A DNA stretch of 32,280 nt from Chromatiales bacterium. Lineage in GTDB: Bacteria; Pseudomonadota; Gammaproteobacteria; Chromatiales; Chromatiaceae. Positions 1-7,952 of the stretch are shown here, one piece after another. Position numbers and translations under genes: made by a program. Below the pieces are notes generated by a model. That model was not told the DNA's origin. It saw only the letters and a list, made by a program, of their open reading frames with translations, and searched no databases. Location: positions 1-32,280 of the forward strand of contig JANQLO010000010.1 of assembly GCA_028280505.1 (NCBI GenBank). The letters run 5' to 3'. Numbering within the stretch: the stretch's first letter is position 1; every line of letters starts with the position of its first letter.

Positions 1-1
1 C

Positions 2-247
2 CAATCGTTCGACTACGAAAAGGCCATCGGCTCGGCAGACCTGTTCTCCACCCTGGCCACCGAAGGCGTCGCCAGCGTCGCGGTCCGCGGCGACAGCAAC
101 TTCGACTACCAGAAAGCGGTCGGTACCGAGAACCTGTTCCCGACCCTGCGCACCGCAGACGTCGAGTCCCAGGGCAACGCCGGCCGTACCGTGTTCACCT
201 ACCAGCTGAACATCGGCAGCAGCGAGCTGGATCCGTCACTGTCGTAA
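2..247 (+). CDS. C-terminal end of an unrecognised repeat-containing protein (5' partial)
   Basis: An open frame enters from the left edge and runs 81 codons to a TAA stop. I do not recognise the family. The visible protein contains two copies of a 31-residue unit: FDYEKAIGSADLFSTL at residues 3-18 and FDYQKAVGTENLFPTL at 34-49. The matching DNA units start at bases 8 and 101, 93 bases apart. The tail is polar and ends ELDPSLS, with no membrane segment and no outer-membrane beta-barrel terminal aromatic. The repeat and the Ser/Thr/Asn-rich tail suggest an extracellular or structural protein, but this is inference. A strong terminator follows 24 bases after the stop, so this is the last gene of its transcript. 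Confidence 0.7.
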   Translation, partial: QSFDYEKAIGSADLFSTLATEGVASVAVRGDSNFDYQKAVGTENLFPTLRTADVESQGNAGRTVFTYQLNIGSSELDPSLS

Positions 248-270
248 GACGGATTGCGCACCGGCACCGA

Positions 271-295
271 AGGGGCGGCCTGACCGCCCCTTTTT
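271..295 (+). terminator. Rho-independent terminator of the repeat-protein gene
   Basis: A perfect 8-bp stem (AGGGGCGG at 271-278 with CCGCCCCT at 284-291) with a 5-nt loop is followed by a T run through 295. It lies 24 bases after the stop of the upstream gene and points along the plus strand. Confidence 0.9.
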
Positions 296-326
296 CGTGT
301 GCGCTCGATCGTTTCACTGGTCGAAG

Positions 327-361
327 AAAAAAAAGGGCCGCCCCGGGGAGTGGGTCGGCCC
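327..361 (-). terminator. Rho-independent terminator of the thioredoxin transcript
   Basis: Read on the minus strand, GGGCCG (from 361) pairs with CGGCCC (ending at 335) around a GC-rich loop that can fold further. Eight T residues follow (complement of A327-A334). It lies about 115 bases downstream of the thioredoxin stop and faces the plus-strand terminator at 271-295. Confidence 0.8.
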
Positions 362-475
362 AGAATGCGCAAATTAGCGCCGGAGGAGGATCCGTCTGGC
401 GATACCGCGGGTATCGAAACAGGGTCGAAACTACGGTTTTTTTCGGCCCCGGCGACAAAAACTTTAACCTTTTTG

Positions 476-835
476 TCATATCTCCCCGTCGGCCAGTAAC
501 TGTCGCTCGATCCAATGTTTGATCCAGTTCGCAGGACGTGCACCGCTAAAACGGCCATGCTCCTCGCCGTGCTGAAACAGCATTACCGTGGGAAACCCCC
601 GCAGGCGATAATGGCCCGCCAGACGCATGTTCTCGCCGTCGTCGACCTCGACTTTGGCCAGCCGTACCGCACCGCCGAGTTCCTCGACAACCCGCAACAA
701 TTGCGGCGCGATTGTATGACAGGGCGCACACCAGTCGGCCCAGAAATCGACCAAAACCGGCACTTCGGCAGATGCTGTCAGCACTTTGCGGTCGAAGTTC
801 TCCCAATCGCAATCGAATACCGCCGCTTCGGACAT
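476..835 (-). CDS. Thioredoxin family protein (CAPC active site)
   Basis: This 119-residue protein has the single-domain thioredoxin length and order. The redox motif W35-C-A-P-C39 follows the strand VLVDFWADW, and the cis-proline loop is in GFPTVMLF. The protein should reduce or exchange disulfides, or bind clients, in the cytoplasm; no signal peptide is present. The motif is CAPC rather than the CGPC of classical thioredoxin 1, so it may be a thioredoxin-like paralogue and not the main housekeeping enzyme. The start ATG lies 3 bases after the stop of the upstream secreted-protein gene, so the two are probably co-transcribed and end at the 327-361 terminator. The antisense strand is also open but codes for nothing recognisable. 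Confidence 0.9.
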   Translation of the reverse strand: MSEAAVFDCDWENFDRKVLTASAEVPVLVDFWADWCAPCHTIAPQLLRVVEELGGAVRLAKVEVDDGENMRLAGHYRLRGFPTVMLFQHGEEHGRFSGARPANWIKHWIERQLLADGEI

Positions 836-838
836 CGC

Positions 839-1321
839 TCAGTCCGCCTCGGCGACGGCAATACCGGCTTGCAAAGCCTTAACCACCGCATCCTCTATCT
901 CTTGCACCACTGCCAGCCCGGGGCTACCGGCCGCGGTGACGGTGGGTCGGGCGAACAACACCCGGGTGATACCGTCTTTTCCGACCAGATTGATCCGCAA
1001 CGGGCACAGCGCAAGCAGGTCCGGATCAGCATTGCTCACCTGGTTGGCATACCAGGCATTGCACACCACGATGCTGCGAATGCCGTCGAGCGCATTTCGG
1101 TTAAGGTCGTTACCCCAACGGTCGGCGAAACTCGCGAGATTGGTACCAAGGTCCGCCTCGAAGACCACCCAAAAGCGGGCCTCCTCGAGCGCTGCATAGA
1201 CCGCCGGATAGGTCGCGCCCATGGAGGCACGCGCCTCCAGGCGCAAAATGCCCGGCGACGACGCCACCACGCCGGCCGACCAAACAAACAACACTATCAG
1301 CCATATCGAACGCCTCAGCAT
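839..1321 (-). CDS. Secreted DUF302-like protein
   Basis: The protein has about 160 residues. It opens with a basic N-terminus and hydrophobic segment (MLRRSIWLIVLFVWSAG, then a VVASS region) typical of a signal peptide, so the mature protein is probably periplasmic. The body, with a central LCPLRINLV and then RVLFARPTV followed by a C-terminal helix, resembles DUF302-type proteins by eye; I cannot confirm this without a profile search. A GTG start six bases upstream is possible, but GGAG sits 8 bases before the ATG at 1321 and only 2 before the GTG, which favours the ATG. It is first in a two-gene unit with the thioredoxin gene. Two cysteines (around VVCNAW and LCPLR) could be redox partners of that thioredoxin, which is inference. 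Confidence 0.75.
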   Translation of the reverse strand: MLRRSIWLIVLFVWSAGVVASSPGILRLEARASMGATYPAVYAALEEARFWVVFEADLGTNLASFADRWGNDLNRNALDGIRSIVVCNAWYANQVSNADPDLLALCPLRINLVGKDGITRVLFARPTVTAAGSPGLAVVQEIEDAVVKALQAGIAVAEAD

Positions 1322-1388
1322 GACCACTTCTCCGGTTTTCGTGAATCACGATTCTACCCTGCCGTTCCCTCCCCACCGAACGCTTGCT

Positions 1389-1417
1389 TTGTCAGAAACC
1401 GGGCCACGCAGTAGGAT
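1389..1417 (+). promoter_or_regulatory. sigma70-like promoter for hemCDXY
   Basis: A TTGTCA box at 1389-1394 (5 of 6 to TTGACA) and TAGGAT at 1412-1417 (4 of 6 to TATAAT) are separated by exactly 17 bases. Transcription would begin near 1424. That gives a leader of about 28 bases to the hemC start at 1453 but only about 10 to the alternative ATG at 1435. Confidence 0.5.
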
Positions 1418-1452
1418 TGGCGGCTCTTCATAGAATGCCGGCCAACCGCACC

Positions 1453-2388
1453 ATGCCCGACTCAGTGATCCGCATCGCCACCCGCAAGTCCCCGCTCGCC
1501 ATGTGGCAAGCCGAACATGTCGCCGACGCATTACGCCAGGCGCATACCGGGCTGGAGGTCGAGATCCTGGGCATGAGCACCCAGGGCGATAAAATCCTCG
1601 ACACACCCCTGGCAAAAATCGGCGGCAAGGGCCTGTTCGTCAAAGAACTCGAACAACGCATGCTCGACGGAGACGCCGACATAGCCGTGCATTCGATGAA
1701 AGACGTGCCAGTCGAGCTTCCGGAGGGTCTGCACCTGAGCGTGATCATGCAACGCGAAGACCCGCGCGACGCCTTGGTTTCGAATGACTATGCCGATCTG
1801 GCATCGCTACCGGAAGGCGCACGTGTCGGCACCTCCAGTCTGCGCCGACAGTGCCAGCTCGGCGACCGTCGACCCGATCTACAGATCATCCCGCTGCGCG
1901 GCAACGTCAACACCCGTTTGCGCAAGCTCGACGAGGGCGAGTACGACGCCATCATTCTGGCCTCCGCCGGTCTGTTACGGCTGGGCTTTGGCGAACGCAT
2001 CCGCAGTTTCATCGATACGAACGACAGCCTGCCCGCGATCGGTCAGGGCGCCATCGGCATCGAATGTCGCAGCAGTGACGGCCGGGTGAACGACCTGCTG
2101 GCCAGTTTGCACCATGACCCGACCGCGGTTTGCGTAAAGGCCGAACGCGCGCTCAACCGGCGCCTGGAAGGCGGCTGCCAAGTCCCCATCGGCGGCCATG
2201 CCACGTTAGACGAAGGTGAAGCGTTGTATCTGCGCGGTTTGGTCGGCACAATCGACGGCAGTCAGATCGTACGTGGCGAGATCCAGGGGCCGACGGCCGA
2301 TGCCGAGCGCCTTGGCGTCACCCTGGCTGAAGAACTGCTCGATCACGGCGCCAAACAGATCCTGCAGGATCTCTATGCCGATACCTGA
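1453..2388 (+). CDS. hemC: Porphobilinogen deaminase (hydroxymethylbilane synthase)
   Basis: The enzyme polymerises four porphobilinogen units into hydroxymethylbilane in the cytoplasm, early in haem and sirohaem synthesis. The 311-residue protein matches the family throughout. It has [17 protein letters not shown] at the N-terminus, the HSMKDVP motif with catalytic Asp84, and GTSSLRRQ in the substrate-binding region. Cys242 in [10 protein letters not shown] is the attachment site of the dipyrromethane cofactor; both numbers agree with the E. coli enzyme. An in-frame ATG at 1435 would add six residues (MPANRT). Position 1453 is preferred because it fits the family's N-terminus and the predicted transcription start. 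Neither start has a clear Shine-Dalgarno. The gene overlaps hemD by 14 bases and heads the hemCDXY unit. Confidence 0.97.
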   Translation: MPDSVIRIATRKSPLAMWQAEHVADALRQAHTGLEVEILGMSTQGDKILDTPLAKIGGKGLFVKELEQRMLDGDADIAVHSMKDVPVELPEGLHLSVIMQREDPRDALVSNDYADLASLPEGARVGTSSLRRQCQLGDRRPDLQIIPLRGNVNTRLRKLDEGEYDAIILASAGLLRLGFGERIRSFIDTNDSLPAIGQGAIGIECRSSDGRVNDLLASLHHDPTAVCVKAERALNRRLEGGCQVPIGGHATLDEGEALYLRGLVGTIDGSQIVRGEIQGPTADAERLGVTLAEELLDHGAKQILQDLYADT

Positions 2389-3172
2389 GCCGCGTCACGC
2401 CCCCCCCTGTGATCTGGCCGGCCTCAGTGTGCTGGTCACCCGGCCGACGGAACAGGCTGAGGGGCTATGCGCATTGATCGAACAGGCACGCGGAAGGCCA
2501 ATCCGATTCCCCACGATCGAGATACTCGGCCCGACGGACAAGCATGCGGCACGTCAACAACTGGCAGTGGCCACCCGGGCCGATTTGCTGGTCTTCGTCA
2601 GCGCCAATGCGGTGCAATACGCGTTTCCGCTCTTGCCGGACCGACTGCCGCTCGATATCGACATCGCCGCGGTGGGTAAGGCGACTGCAAAAGCCTTAAC
2701 CGAAACAGGGTTGGATCCAACCCTGGTTCCGGAGCGCATGGACAGCGAAGGCCTGCTCGCGCTGCCGGAGTTACAGTCGGTTGACGGCCGCTCAGTCTTG
2801 ATACTGCGCGGCAACGGGGGACGCGAGCTTTTGGCCGATACCTTTCGCCATCGCGGTGCCGAGGTTACCCAAATCGAAGTCTATCGTCGGCAGTTGCCTC
2901 AACGTGCCGCCGCAGCGCGCAATCTGGTCAATGGCTGGGGACATCTGGTCGATGTCGTGATCGTGACCAGCAATGAAATCTTCGACAACCTGCTTACGCT
3001 GCTTGGCGATGACGGTGCCGATCATTTGCGTCAGACACCCTTGGTAGTTATCAGTCAAAGAATGGCGTCACACGCACTGACAAAGGGGTGCAAAACAGTG
3101 AAGGTTGCAGCGTCTGCCAGTGATAGCGATGTACTCGATGCCCTATGCGAACTAAACAATGATGTTCCCTGA
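2375..3172 (+). CDS. hemD: Uroporphyrinogen-III synthase
   Basis: HemD closes and inverts ring D of hydroxymethylbilane to give uroporphyrinogen III. The 265-residue protein has the weakly conserved HemD pattern: LSVLVTRP near residues 17-24, LVFVSANAV, a glycine-rich [24 protein letters not shown] and a C-terminal VVISQRMA. This fits two alternating Rossmann-like domains. Open frame extends upstream to 2216, but that stretch is the antiphase reading of hemC. The ATG at 2375 has AGGA five bases before it and gives a family-length protein. It overlaps hemC by 14 bases, so translation is probably coupled. Confidence 0.95.
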   Translation: MPIPEPRHAPPCDLAGLSVLVTRPTEQAEGLCALIEQARGRPIRFPTIEILGPTDKHAARQQLAVATRADLLVFVSANAVQYAFPLLPDRLPLDIDIAAVGKATAKALTETGLDPTLVPERMDSEGLLALPELQSVDGRSVLILRGNGGRELLADTFRHRGAEVTQIEVYRRQLPQRAAAARNLVNGWGHLVDVVIVTSNEIFDNLLTLLGDDGADHLRQTPLVVISQRMASHALTKGCKTVKVAASASDSDVLDALCELNNDVP

Positions 3173-3381
3173 ACCCCGGCTTTGCTAGGCTTAACTCGCA
3201 GTTTGTGCACGACATTCAGGTATCTGGTTCGCGTCCTGCATGACAATCGGGAGAATCGAAGGGGTCAGTGCAACACGCCAAAGGTGTCGATGGCATCCGT
3301 TGCGTGCGGCCCGATCACCAACGAAGCCTCCCGACTACAACGATAAAGCGGTACGCATTTGATTCGGTAAACCACCTCAAG

Positions 3382-4611
3382 ATGAAAGACGAAGAACCAA
3401 AACCGGGCGTCGTCATCGACGTGACCCCTGACGCCGAACCCGAACCACAGGACGAAACGTCCAAAGATGCGGACACGCCTACCGAAACCGCTCGACCCGG
3501 CGGCCGCAGTGGCGTGCTTCCATTGGCGATTGCCGTAATCGCCTTGCTCGTGGTCATTGGTGCCGGAGGGTTCGGCTATCGGCATGTCGCCCAGCTCAAC
3601 GACGAACTGACCGCACTCAATACCCAGTTGCGCGGTGCCAGCGATGCCCAACAACAGTTTCAGGACTCGCTGAATAAAACCAACGAAGCCTTGCTCGCCC
3701 AGCAAGCCCAGCTTGCGGAACAGCGTGAACGCCTGAGCAACCAGGGCTCGGCTGTCGACGAGGCCCGCACCGCCTTCCAGCAACAAGAGCAGCGCCTGGC
3801 GGACGAAAACCTGCAATTGCAAGAGCGTGAAGCGGAGCTGCGCGCCGCAGTAGCCGATGTCCATCGCCGGGTCGGTCGTTCCGGCACACAATGGATGATC
3901 GCCGAAACCGAGTATCTGCTGCGGATCGCCAATCACCGGCTCATTCTCGCCCGTGATGCCGAAACCGCCCGGATCGCTATGGAACTGGCCGATCAGCGCC
4001 TGCGTGATACCCAAGACCCGGGCTGGGCCGGCGTACGTGAACAAATCGCTCGCGACATCGCCAAACTGAGCACCTTCGAAACACCGGACAGCGCCGGCCT
4101 TGCCGCACGTCTTACGGCAATGATCGAACAAATCCCGCAGCTCAAGATCGCCCGCGCGACCATCGGTGCCGAACGTACGCTGCCGCAACGGGTTACCCGC
4201 GAGCCCGGTGAGCGCAGCTGGGACACCCTGCTCGACGACGTCTGGGCCGGCTTCAAAGATTCCGTGCGCATCCGCGAACGCGACAAACCGGTACAGGCGA
4301 TGCTCGCCCCCGAGCATCAGTTTTTCCTGTACGAAAACCTCAAGCTGCACCTAGAGGCCGCACGCTTGGGATTGGCACGTAACGACCCGGCGCTTTACAG
4401 CGACAATCTTGCCACCGCCGCCGACTGGCTGAACAAGTTTTTTGCCGCCGACGACAACACCACCGGCACATTACGCGAGGGTATCGATGCCCTGCGTCGG
4501 GTCGACATCAACCCGCCAATGCCGGACATCAGCCAGTCGTTACGTGCCCTAGAGGTACGCCAAAAGCTGATGGAAGACATCGCGCCGGCAAACGACGGCA
4601 CCGAATCATGA
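3382..4611 (+). CDS. hemX: HemX-like inner-membrane protein
   Basis: HemX-family proteins follow hemD in many gammaproteobacteria. They are often labelled uroporphyrinogen-III methyltransferase, although this family lacks the SAM-dependent methyltransferase fold; the real role is unsettled. The 409-residue protein has an acidic, proline-rich cytoplasmic N-tail (1-43), one membrane helix near 44-66, a long Gln/Glu-rich coiled coil near 70-150, and a helical periplasmic domain. The start is uncertain. A GTG at 3268 has a good AAGGGG just upstream and would add 38 residues of atypical sequence. The ATG at 3382 gives the usual HemX N-terminus but has little Shine-Dalgarno. The gap after hemD (209 bases) is larger than elsewhere in the operon. 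It overlaps hemY by 4 bases (ATGA). Confidence 0.88.
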   Translation: MKDEEPKPGVVIDVTPDAEPEPQDETSKDADTPTETARPGGRSGVLPLAIAVIALLVVIGAGGFGYRHVAQLNDELTALNTQLRGASDAQQQFQDSLNKTNEALLAQQAQLAEQRERLSNQGSAVDEARTAFQQQEQRLADENLQLQEREAELRAAVADVHRRVGRSGTQWMIAETEYLLRIANHRLILARDAETARIAMELADQRLRDTQDPGWAGVREQIARDIAKLSTFETPDSAGLAARLTAMIEQIPQLKIARATIGAERTLPQRVTREPGERSWDTLLDDVWAGFKDSVRIRERDKPVQAMLAPEHQFFLYENLKLHLEAARLGLARNDPALYSDNLATAADWLNKFFAADDNTTGTLREGIDALRRVDINPPMPDISQSLRALEVRQKLMEDIAPANDGTES

Positions 4612-5915
4612 GAGCGCTGCTCAAAATCTGGTTGTTCATTCTCATCGGCGCCGGTGTCGGCGTGGTGTTGAGCCGCGACACCGGGTACGTATTGCTGGCT
4701 TTCGGTAACTACACCGTCGAAATGAGCTTGGCATTGCTGATTCTGCTGCTGTTGGTCTTGTTCGTCGCCCTTTACTTCGGTATCCGCCTCTTGATTCGCA
4801 CCCTCCACCTGCCGGCAGACGTGCGCGAGTGGCAGCAGAAGCGTGGCTCACGGCTGGCCCAACAAGCAATGACCCGGGGCTTGCTAGAAATGTCCGAAGG
4901 CAATTGGCGGACCGCCGAGCGCCGTTTGGTTCGCTTCGCCGACCGTTCGGAGACGCCCTTGTTGAACTACCTCGCGGCGGCACGCGCCGCCCAGCTGCAA
5001 GGCGCACACGACCGTCGTGACGGCTATATCCGGCTGGCCCACGAGACCATGCCGTCGGCCGACGTCGCAGTTAGCCTTACCCAAGCCGAGCTACAGCTTG
5101 CCGACCAACAGCTCGAACAGGCATTGGCGACATTGAAGCATCTACGCAGCGTCGCGCCGAAACACAACTATGTGTTACGCCTGTTACGCCGCCTGTACGA
5201 GCAGCTTGGTGACTGGGAACACCTACGCGAACTCCTGCCGGAGCTGCGCCGGCGCAAGGTCGAGAACGAGGCCGAACTGCAACGCCTGGAAACACGAACC
5301 TATCGCGCACTGCTCGAGCAGGCTTTTCTCGCAAACGACTCACGTCGCTTGGGCACGGCCTGGGCAGAGGTACCGCGCGCACTGCGACAGGACCCGCAGC
5401 TCCTTGGCGACTACGCCGGCTACTTACAGGAGACCGGTCAGGACCAACAGGCCGAGAAGCTGTTGCGCGAAACTTTACGCAAGCACTGGGATACCGATTT
5501 GGTCGAGACCTACGGTCTGCTCGAGACATCCGAGCCCGGCAAACAGCTCTCACACATGGAAAAGCTACTGTTGGACCACCCCGATGATCCAACCCTGCTG
5601 CTGACCCTCGGTCGACTCAGCCTGCGTGCTCAACTGTGGGGCAAAGCACGTGGCTATCTGGAGGCCTGTATCGGCCGTAATGGACCGCCGCAGGCCTACC
5701 GCGAACTGGGCCAATTGATGGAACGCATGCAAGAACCCGACAAGGCAATCGAGGTTTATCGACGCGGGCTGTCCGGTACCGGGGGCCCGGAGCCCGTGCC
5801 TCTACCGCAACACATTGGTATGACCAAGGCCAACCGGCCCATGCTGGACGATCAGGCCGTGGCACCACCGGCACATGGGGCACGCACGGTCGATCCCGAA
5901 CCATCATCCGGCTGA
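4608..5915 (+). CDS. hemY: HemY-like TPR membrane protein
   Basis: This is the last gene of the hem operon. The 435-residue protein has two membrane helices at the N-terminus (about 4-22 and 39-65) and then a soluble domain built of helical pairs typical of tetratricopeptide repeats, for example ALATLKHLRSVAPKHNYVL and KAIEVYRRGL. This is the proteobacterial HemY family. It is not the Bacillus HemY, which is a coproporphyrinogen/protoporphyrinogen oxidase. Its role in tetrapyrrole synthesis is unproven, and it probably scaffolds protein contacts at the inner membrane. The C-terminal 40 residues are proline-rich and look disordered. The start overlaps the hemX stop as ATGA. I see no strong terminator in the 78 bases before the convergent reductase gene. 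Confidence 0.92.
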   Translation: MRALLKIWLFILIGAGVGVVLSRDTGYVLLAFGNYTVEMSLALLILLLLVLFVALYFGIRLLIRTLHLPADVREWQQKRGSRLAQQAMTRGLLEMSEGNWRTAERRLVRFADRSETPLLNYLAAARAAQLQGAHDRRDGYIRLAHETMPSADVAVSLTQAELQLADQQLEQALATLKHLRSVAPKHNYVLRLLRRLYEQLGDWEHLRELLPELRRRKVENEAELQRLETRTYRALLEQAFLANDSRRLGTAWAEVPRALRQDPQLLGDYAGYLQETGQDQQAEKLLRETLRKHWDTDLVETYGLLETSEPGKQLSHMEKLLLDHPDDPTLLLTLGRLSLRAQLWGKARGYLEACIGRNGPPQAYRELGQLMERMQEPDKAIEVYRRGLSGTGGPEPVPLPQHIGMTKANRPMLDDQAVAPPAHGARTVDPEPSSG

Positions 5916-5993
5916 TCGACCGTCAGCTCACCGGGCTTGTCAGGGCCTGTAAAAGCTCGGGGGCCTCGGGTCGTATCGTTTGACGATATTCGT

Positions 5994-7013
5994 TCAGTCT
6001 TCCGCCTTGTCACGGGTGTCTTCGGCGTACTCGAAAGAATCGAAATGCATTTGCTCATCGGGCATGCCGGCGGCCCGAAATGCCGCCAGCGCGGCTTTCA
6101 CCATTGGCGGTGGGCCGGCCATGTACAGATCGTATTGCGACAGCTCGGGCAAATCATCGACCACCACCTGATGAACCCAACCCGTGCGCCCGGCCCAGCC
6201 CTCGCCCGGTTCCGACAGCACCGGGACAAAGGTGAAATTGGCATGTTCGCGTGCCCAATTCTCGGGTAACTCCCGCAGATAGATATCACGCTCGGCACGC
6301 ACCCCCCAATAGAGATACATCGGGCGATCGATCCCCGCCTGGAAAGCCTGTTCGATCTGGCCCTTGAGTGGCGCAAAACCGGTGCCGCCACCCATGAAGA
6401 TCATGGGACGTTGCGAATGTTCGTCGAGCACGAAACTGCCGAGCGGGGCCTGAATACGCAGAATGGTCCGCTCTTTCATCCGGCTGAACACCCACTCGGT
6501 AAACTCACCGCCGTCGACATGCCGGATATGCAGCTCGAGGAATTCGTCATCGTGCGGTGCATTGGCAATCGAAAAGGCACGCCGACGGCCATCCTCCAGC
6601 ATGAAATCCAGATACTGCCCGGCACGGAACTGTAAACGTTGGGTCTCTGGCAGCTTGAGCAACAGGCGCACGACGTCGTGGGTCAAATGTTCAACCGCAT
6701 GTACCCGACAGGGCAGCATTTTGACCTCGATTTCGGCGACCGACTCGGTCTCGCGCACACTGATCTGCAGATCGCTGGCCGCGAAAGCCTGGCAGGGCAA
6801 GCACTTGCCGTCGCCGATATCTTCCAATGCCGGCGGCGATCCGTAATATGTCACCTCACCCGACACCAGTCCGGCGACACAAGAACCGCAACGGCCATTG
6901 CGACAGCCATACGGCAAAGCGATATTCTGACGCAGCGCAGCATCCAAAATGGTTTCGTTGTCTTCAGCCTGGAACTCGTGACCGCTGTTGGTGACTGTGA
7001 CGATAAAAGTCAT
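5994..7013 (-). CDS. 2Fe-2S ferredoxin / FAD / NAD(P)H reductase (CDP-6-deoxy-glucoseen reductase-like)
   Basis: A one-chain electron-transfer protein of 339 residues. The N-terminal plant-type ferredoxin domain (about 1-90) has cluster ligands C37, C42, C45 and C74 in CRNGRCGSC and LPCQ. An FAD domain follows, with RAFSIANAP. The C-terminal NAD(P)H-binding domain has MGGGTGFAPLKG and a terminal FDSFEY. This order is that of AscD/RfbI-type and phenol-hydroxylase-type reductases. In gammaproteobacteria this subfamily is often found near ubiD, suggesting a general flavin or oxygenase reductase. Here ubiD lies 5.6 kb away on the same strand. Open frame extends to a TTG at 7070, but the ATG at 7013 begins the ferredoxin fold properly. 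The gene is divergent from the epimerase gene at 7089. Confidence 0.88.
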   Translation of the reverse strand: MTFIVTVTNSGHEFQAEDNETILDAALRQNIALPYGCRNGRCGSCVAGLVSGEVTYYGSPPALEDIGDGKCLPCQAFAASDLQISVRETESVAEIEVKMLPCRVHAVEHLTHDVVRLLLKLPETQRLQFRAGQYLDFMLEDGRRRAFSIANAPHDDEFLELHIRHVDGGEFTEWVFSRMKERTILRIQAPLGSFVLDEHSQRPMIFMGGGTGFAPLKGQIEQAFQAGIDRPMYLYWGVRAERDIYLRELPENWAREHANFTFVPVLSEPGEGWAGRTGWVHQVVVDDLPELSQYDLYMAGPPPMVKAALAAFRAAGMPDEQMHFDSFEYAEDTRDKAED

Positions 7014-7088
7014 TGGCACATGCCATTTGAACTGCAAAGGTTGGCGATTGTCCTTGATTTCAAACGACAATAAAACCGTGAGGTACCC

Positions 7089-7952
7089 ATGCTAATCGTC
7101 GGTTGCGGCGCCGTAGGCGTGCGCGTCGCTTCTCAGGCACAAACCGATGAAGCGCAGATAACCTGCTGGGTACGCACCACCGAGAGTGCCGAACGTCTGC
7201 GTCGTAGCGGCATGAGCGCGATGTCCGTCGATCTCGACCAAGCCCTCCCCCCGCTCGATGTCGTGAGCGATCTGCGACAAATTTTCTATTTCGCCCCTCC
7301 ACCGTCGAGCGGCCGCGAGGATCCGCGCATTACCCGTTTCCTGCATGCTCTGCCGACAGAGGCAAAACCCAGGTTAGTCTACATCAGCACGACCGGCGTT
7401 TACGGCGATTGCGAGGGTGAGTGGGTCGACGAGGGCCGGCCGGCGAATCCACAGGTCGATCGCGCCAGACGACGCTGGGACGCCGAATCCCAACTGCAGG
7501 CCTGGCGCCGGGAAGGCCGTGGCGAACTCGTGATACTCCGTGTCGCCGGAATCTACGGCCCGGGCAAGCTGCCGTTAGAACGCCTAAGACGGGGAGTGCC
7601 GATGGTTGCTGAAGAGGATGCACCCTGGACCAACCGTATCCACATCGACGACCTGGTCGCGGTGTGCAAGGCGGCGATGGCGCGCGGGCGTAACGGTGAA
7701 GTCTACAACGTCAGCGACGGCCGACCCGGCAATATGCGGGATTACTTCGACCGGGTAGCCGATCTCTTTGGTCTGACACGCGCACCGGTCATTGATCGCA
7801 GCGAGGCCGATGCCGAACTCTCGCCCGGCATGCTGTCCTATCTGGCCGAATCCCGTCGTCTGGACAATCGCAAGATGCTCGACGAACTGGCGATCGAACT
7901 ACGTCATCCCGACCTGGCAAGCGGCCTACGTGCCTGCATCAGCTCAGTTTGA
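7089..7952 (+). CDS. NAD(P)-dependent SDR-family epimerase/dehydratase (YeeZ-like)
   Basis: An extended short-chain dehydrogenase of 287 residues. The nucleotide-binding glycine motif is at the N-terminus ([12 protein letters not shown]). The [16 protein letters not shown] stretch holds the catalytic Thr/Tyr region, although the usual downstream YxxxK is replaced by an R-rich segment (RARRRWDAE). [11 protein letters not shown] and NRIHIDDLV are typical of sugar-nucleotide epimerase relatives. Such YeeZ-like proteins lack a known substrate. The missing canonical YxxxK makes classical epimerase activity doubtful. GAGG lies five bases before the ATG, so the start is well supported. The last 14 bases overlap tail-to-tail with the chemoreceptor gene on the other strand. 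Confidence 0.85.
   Translation: MLIVGCGAVGVRVASQAQTDEAQITCWVRTTESAERLRRSGMSAMSVDLDQALPPLDVVSDLRQIFYFAPPPSSGREDPRITRFLHALPTEAKPRLVYISTTGVYGDCEGEWVDEGRPANPQVDRARRRWDAESQLQAWRREGRGELVILRVAGIYGPGKLPLERLRRGVPMVAEEDAPWTNRIHIDDLVAVCKAAMARGRNGEVYNVSDGRPGNMRDYFDRVADLFGLTRAPVIDRSEADAELSPGMLSYLAESRRLDNRKMLDELAIELRHPDLASGLRACISSV

Noticed and set aside
515-1414. A 299-codon open frame on the plus strand
   Set aside because: It is antisense to the thioredoxin and DUF302-like genes, has no family likeness, and its His/Arg/Gln-rich composition is typical of a GC-rich shadow frame.
3268-3381. Upstream GTG start for hemX with a good Shine-Dalgarno
   Set aside because: It would add 38 residues unlike any HemX N-terminus I know. 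Kept only as an alternative, though the ribosome site is better than at the chosen start.
3265-4350. A 361-codon minus-strand frame
   Set aside because: It lies opposite hemX, and the plus-strand protein matches the expected operon neighbour. No start signal or domain is seen.
5974-5988. Hairpin TATCGT-TTG-ACGATA between hemY and the reductase gene
   Set aside because: The 6-bp AT-containing stem has no T run on either strand, so it was not called a terminator.
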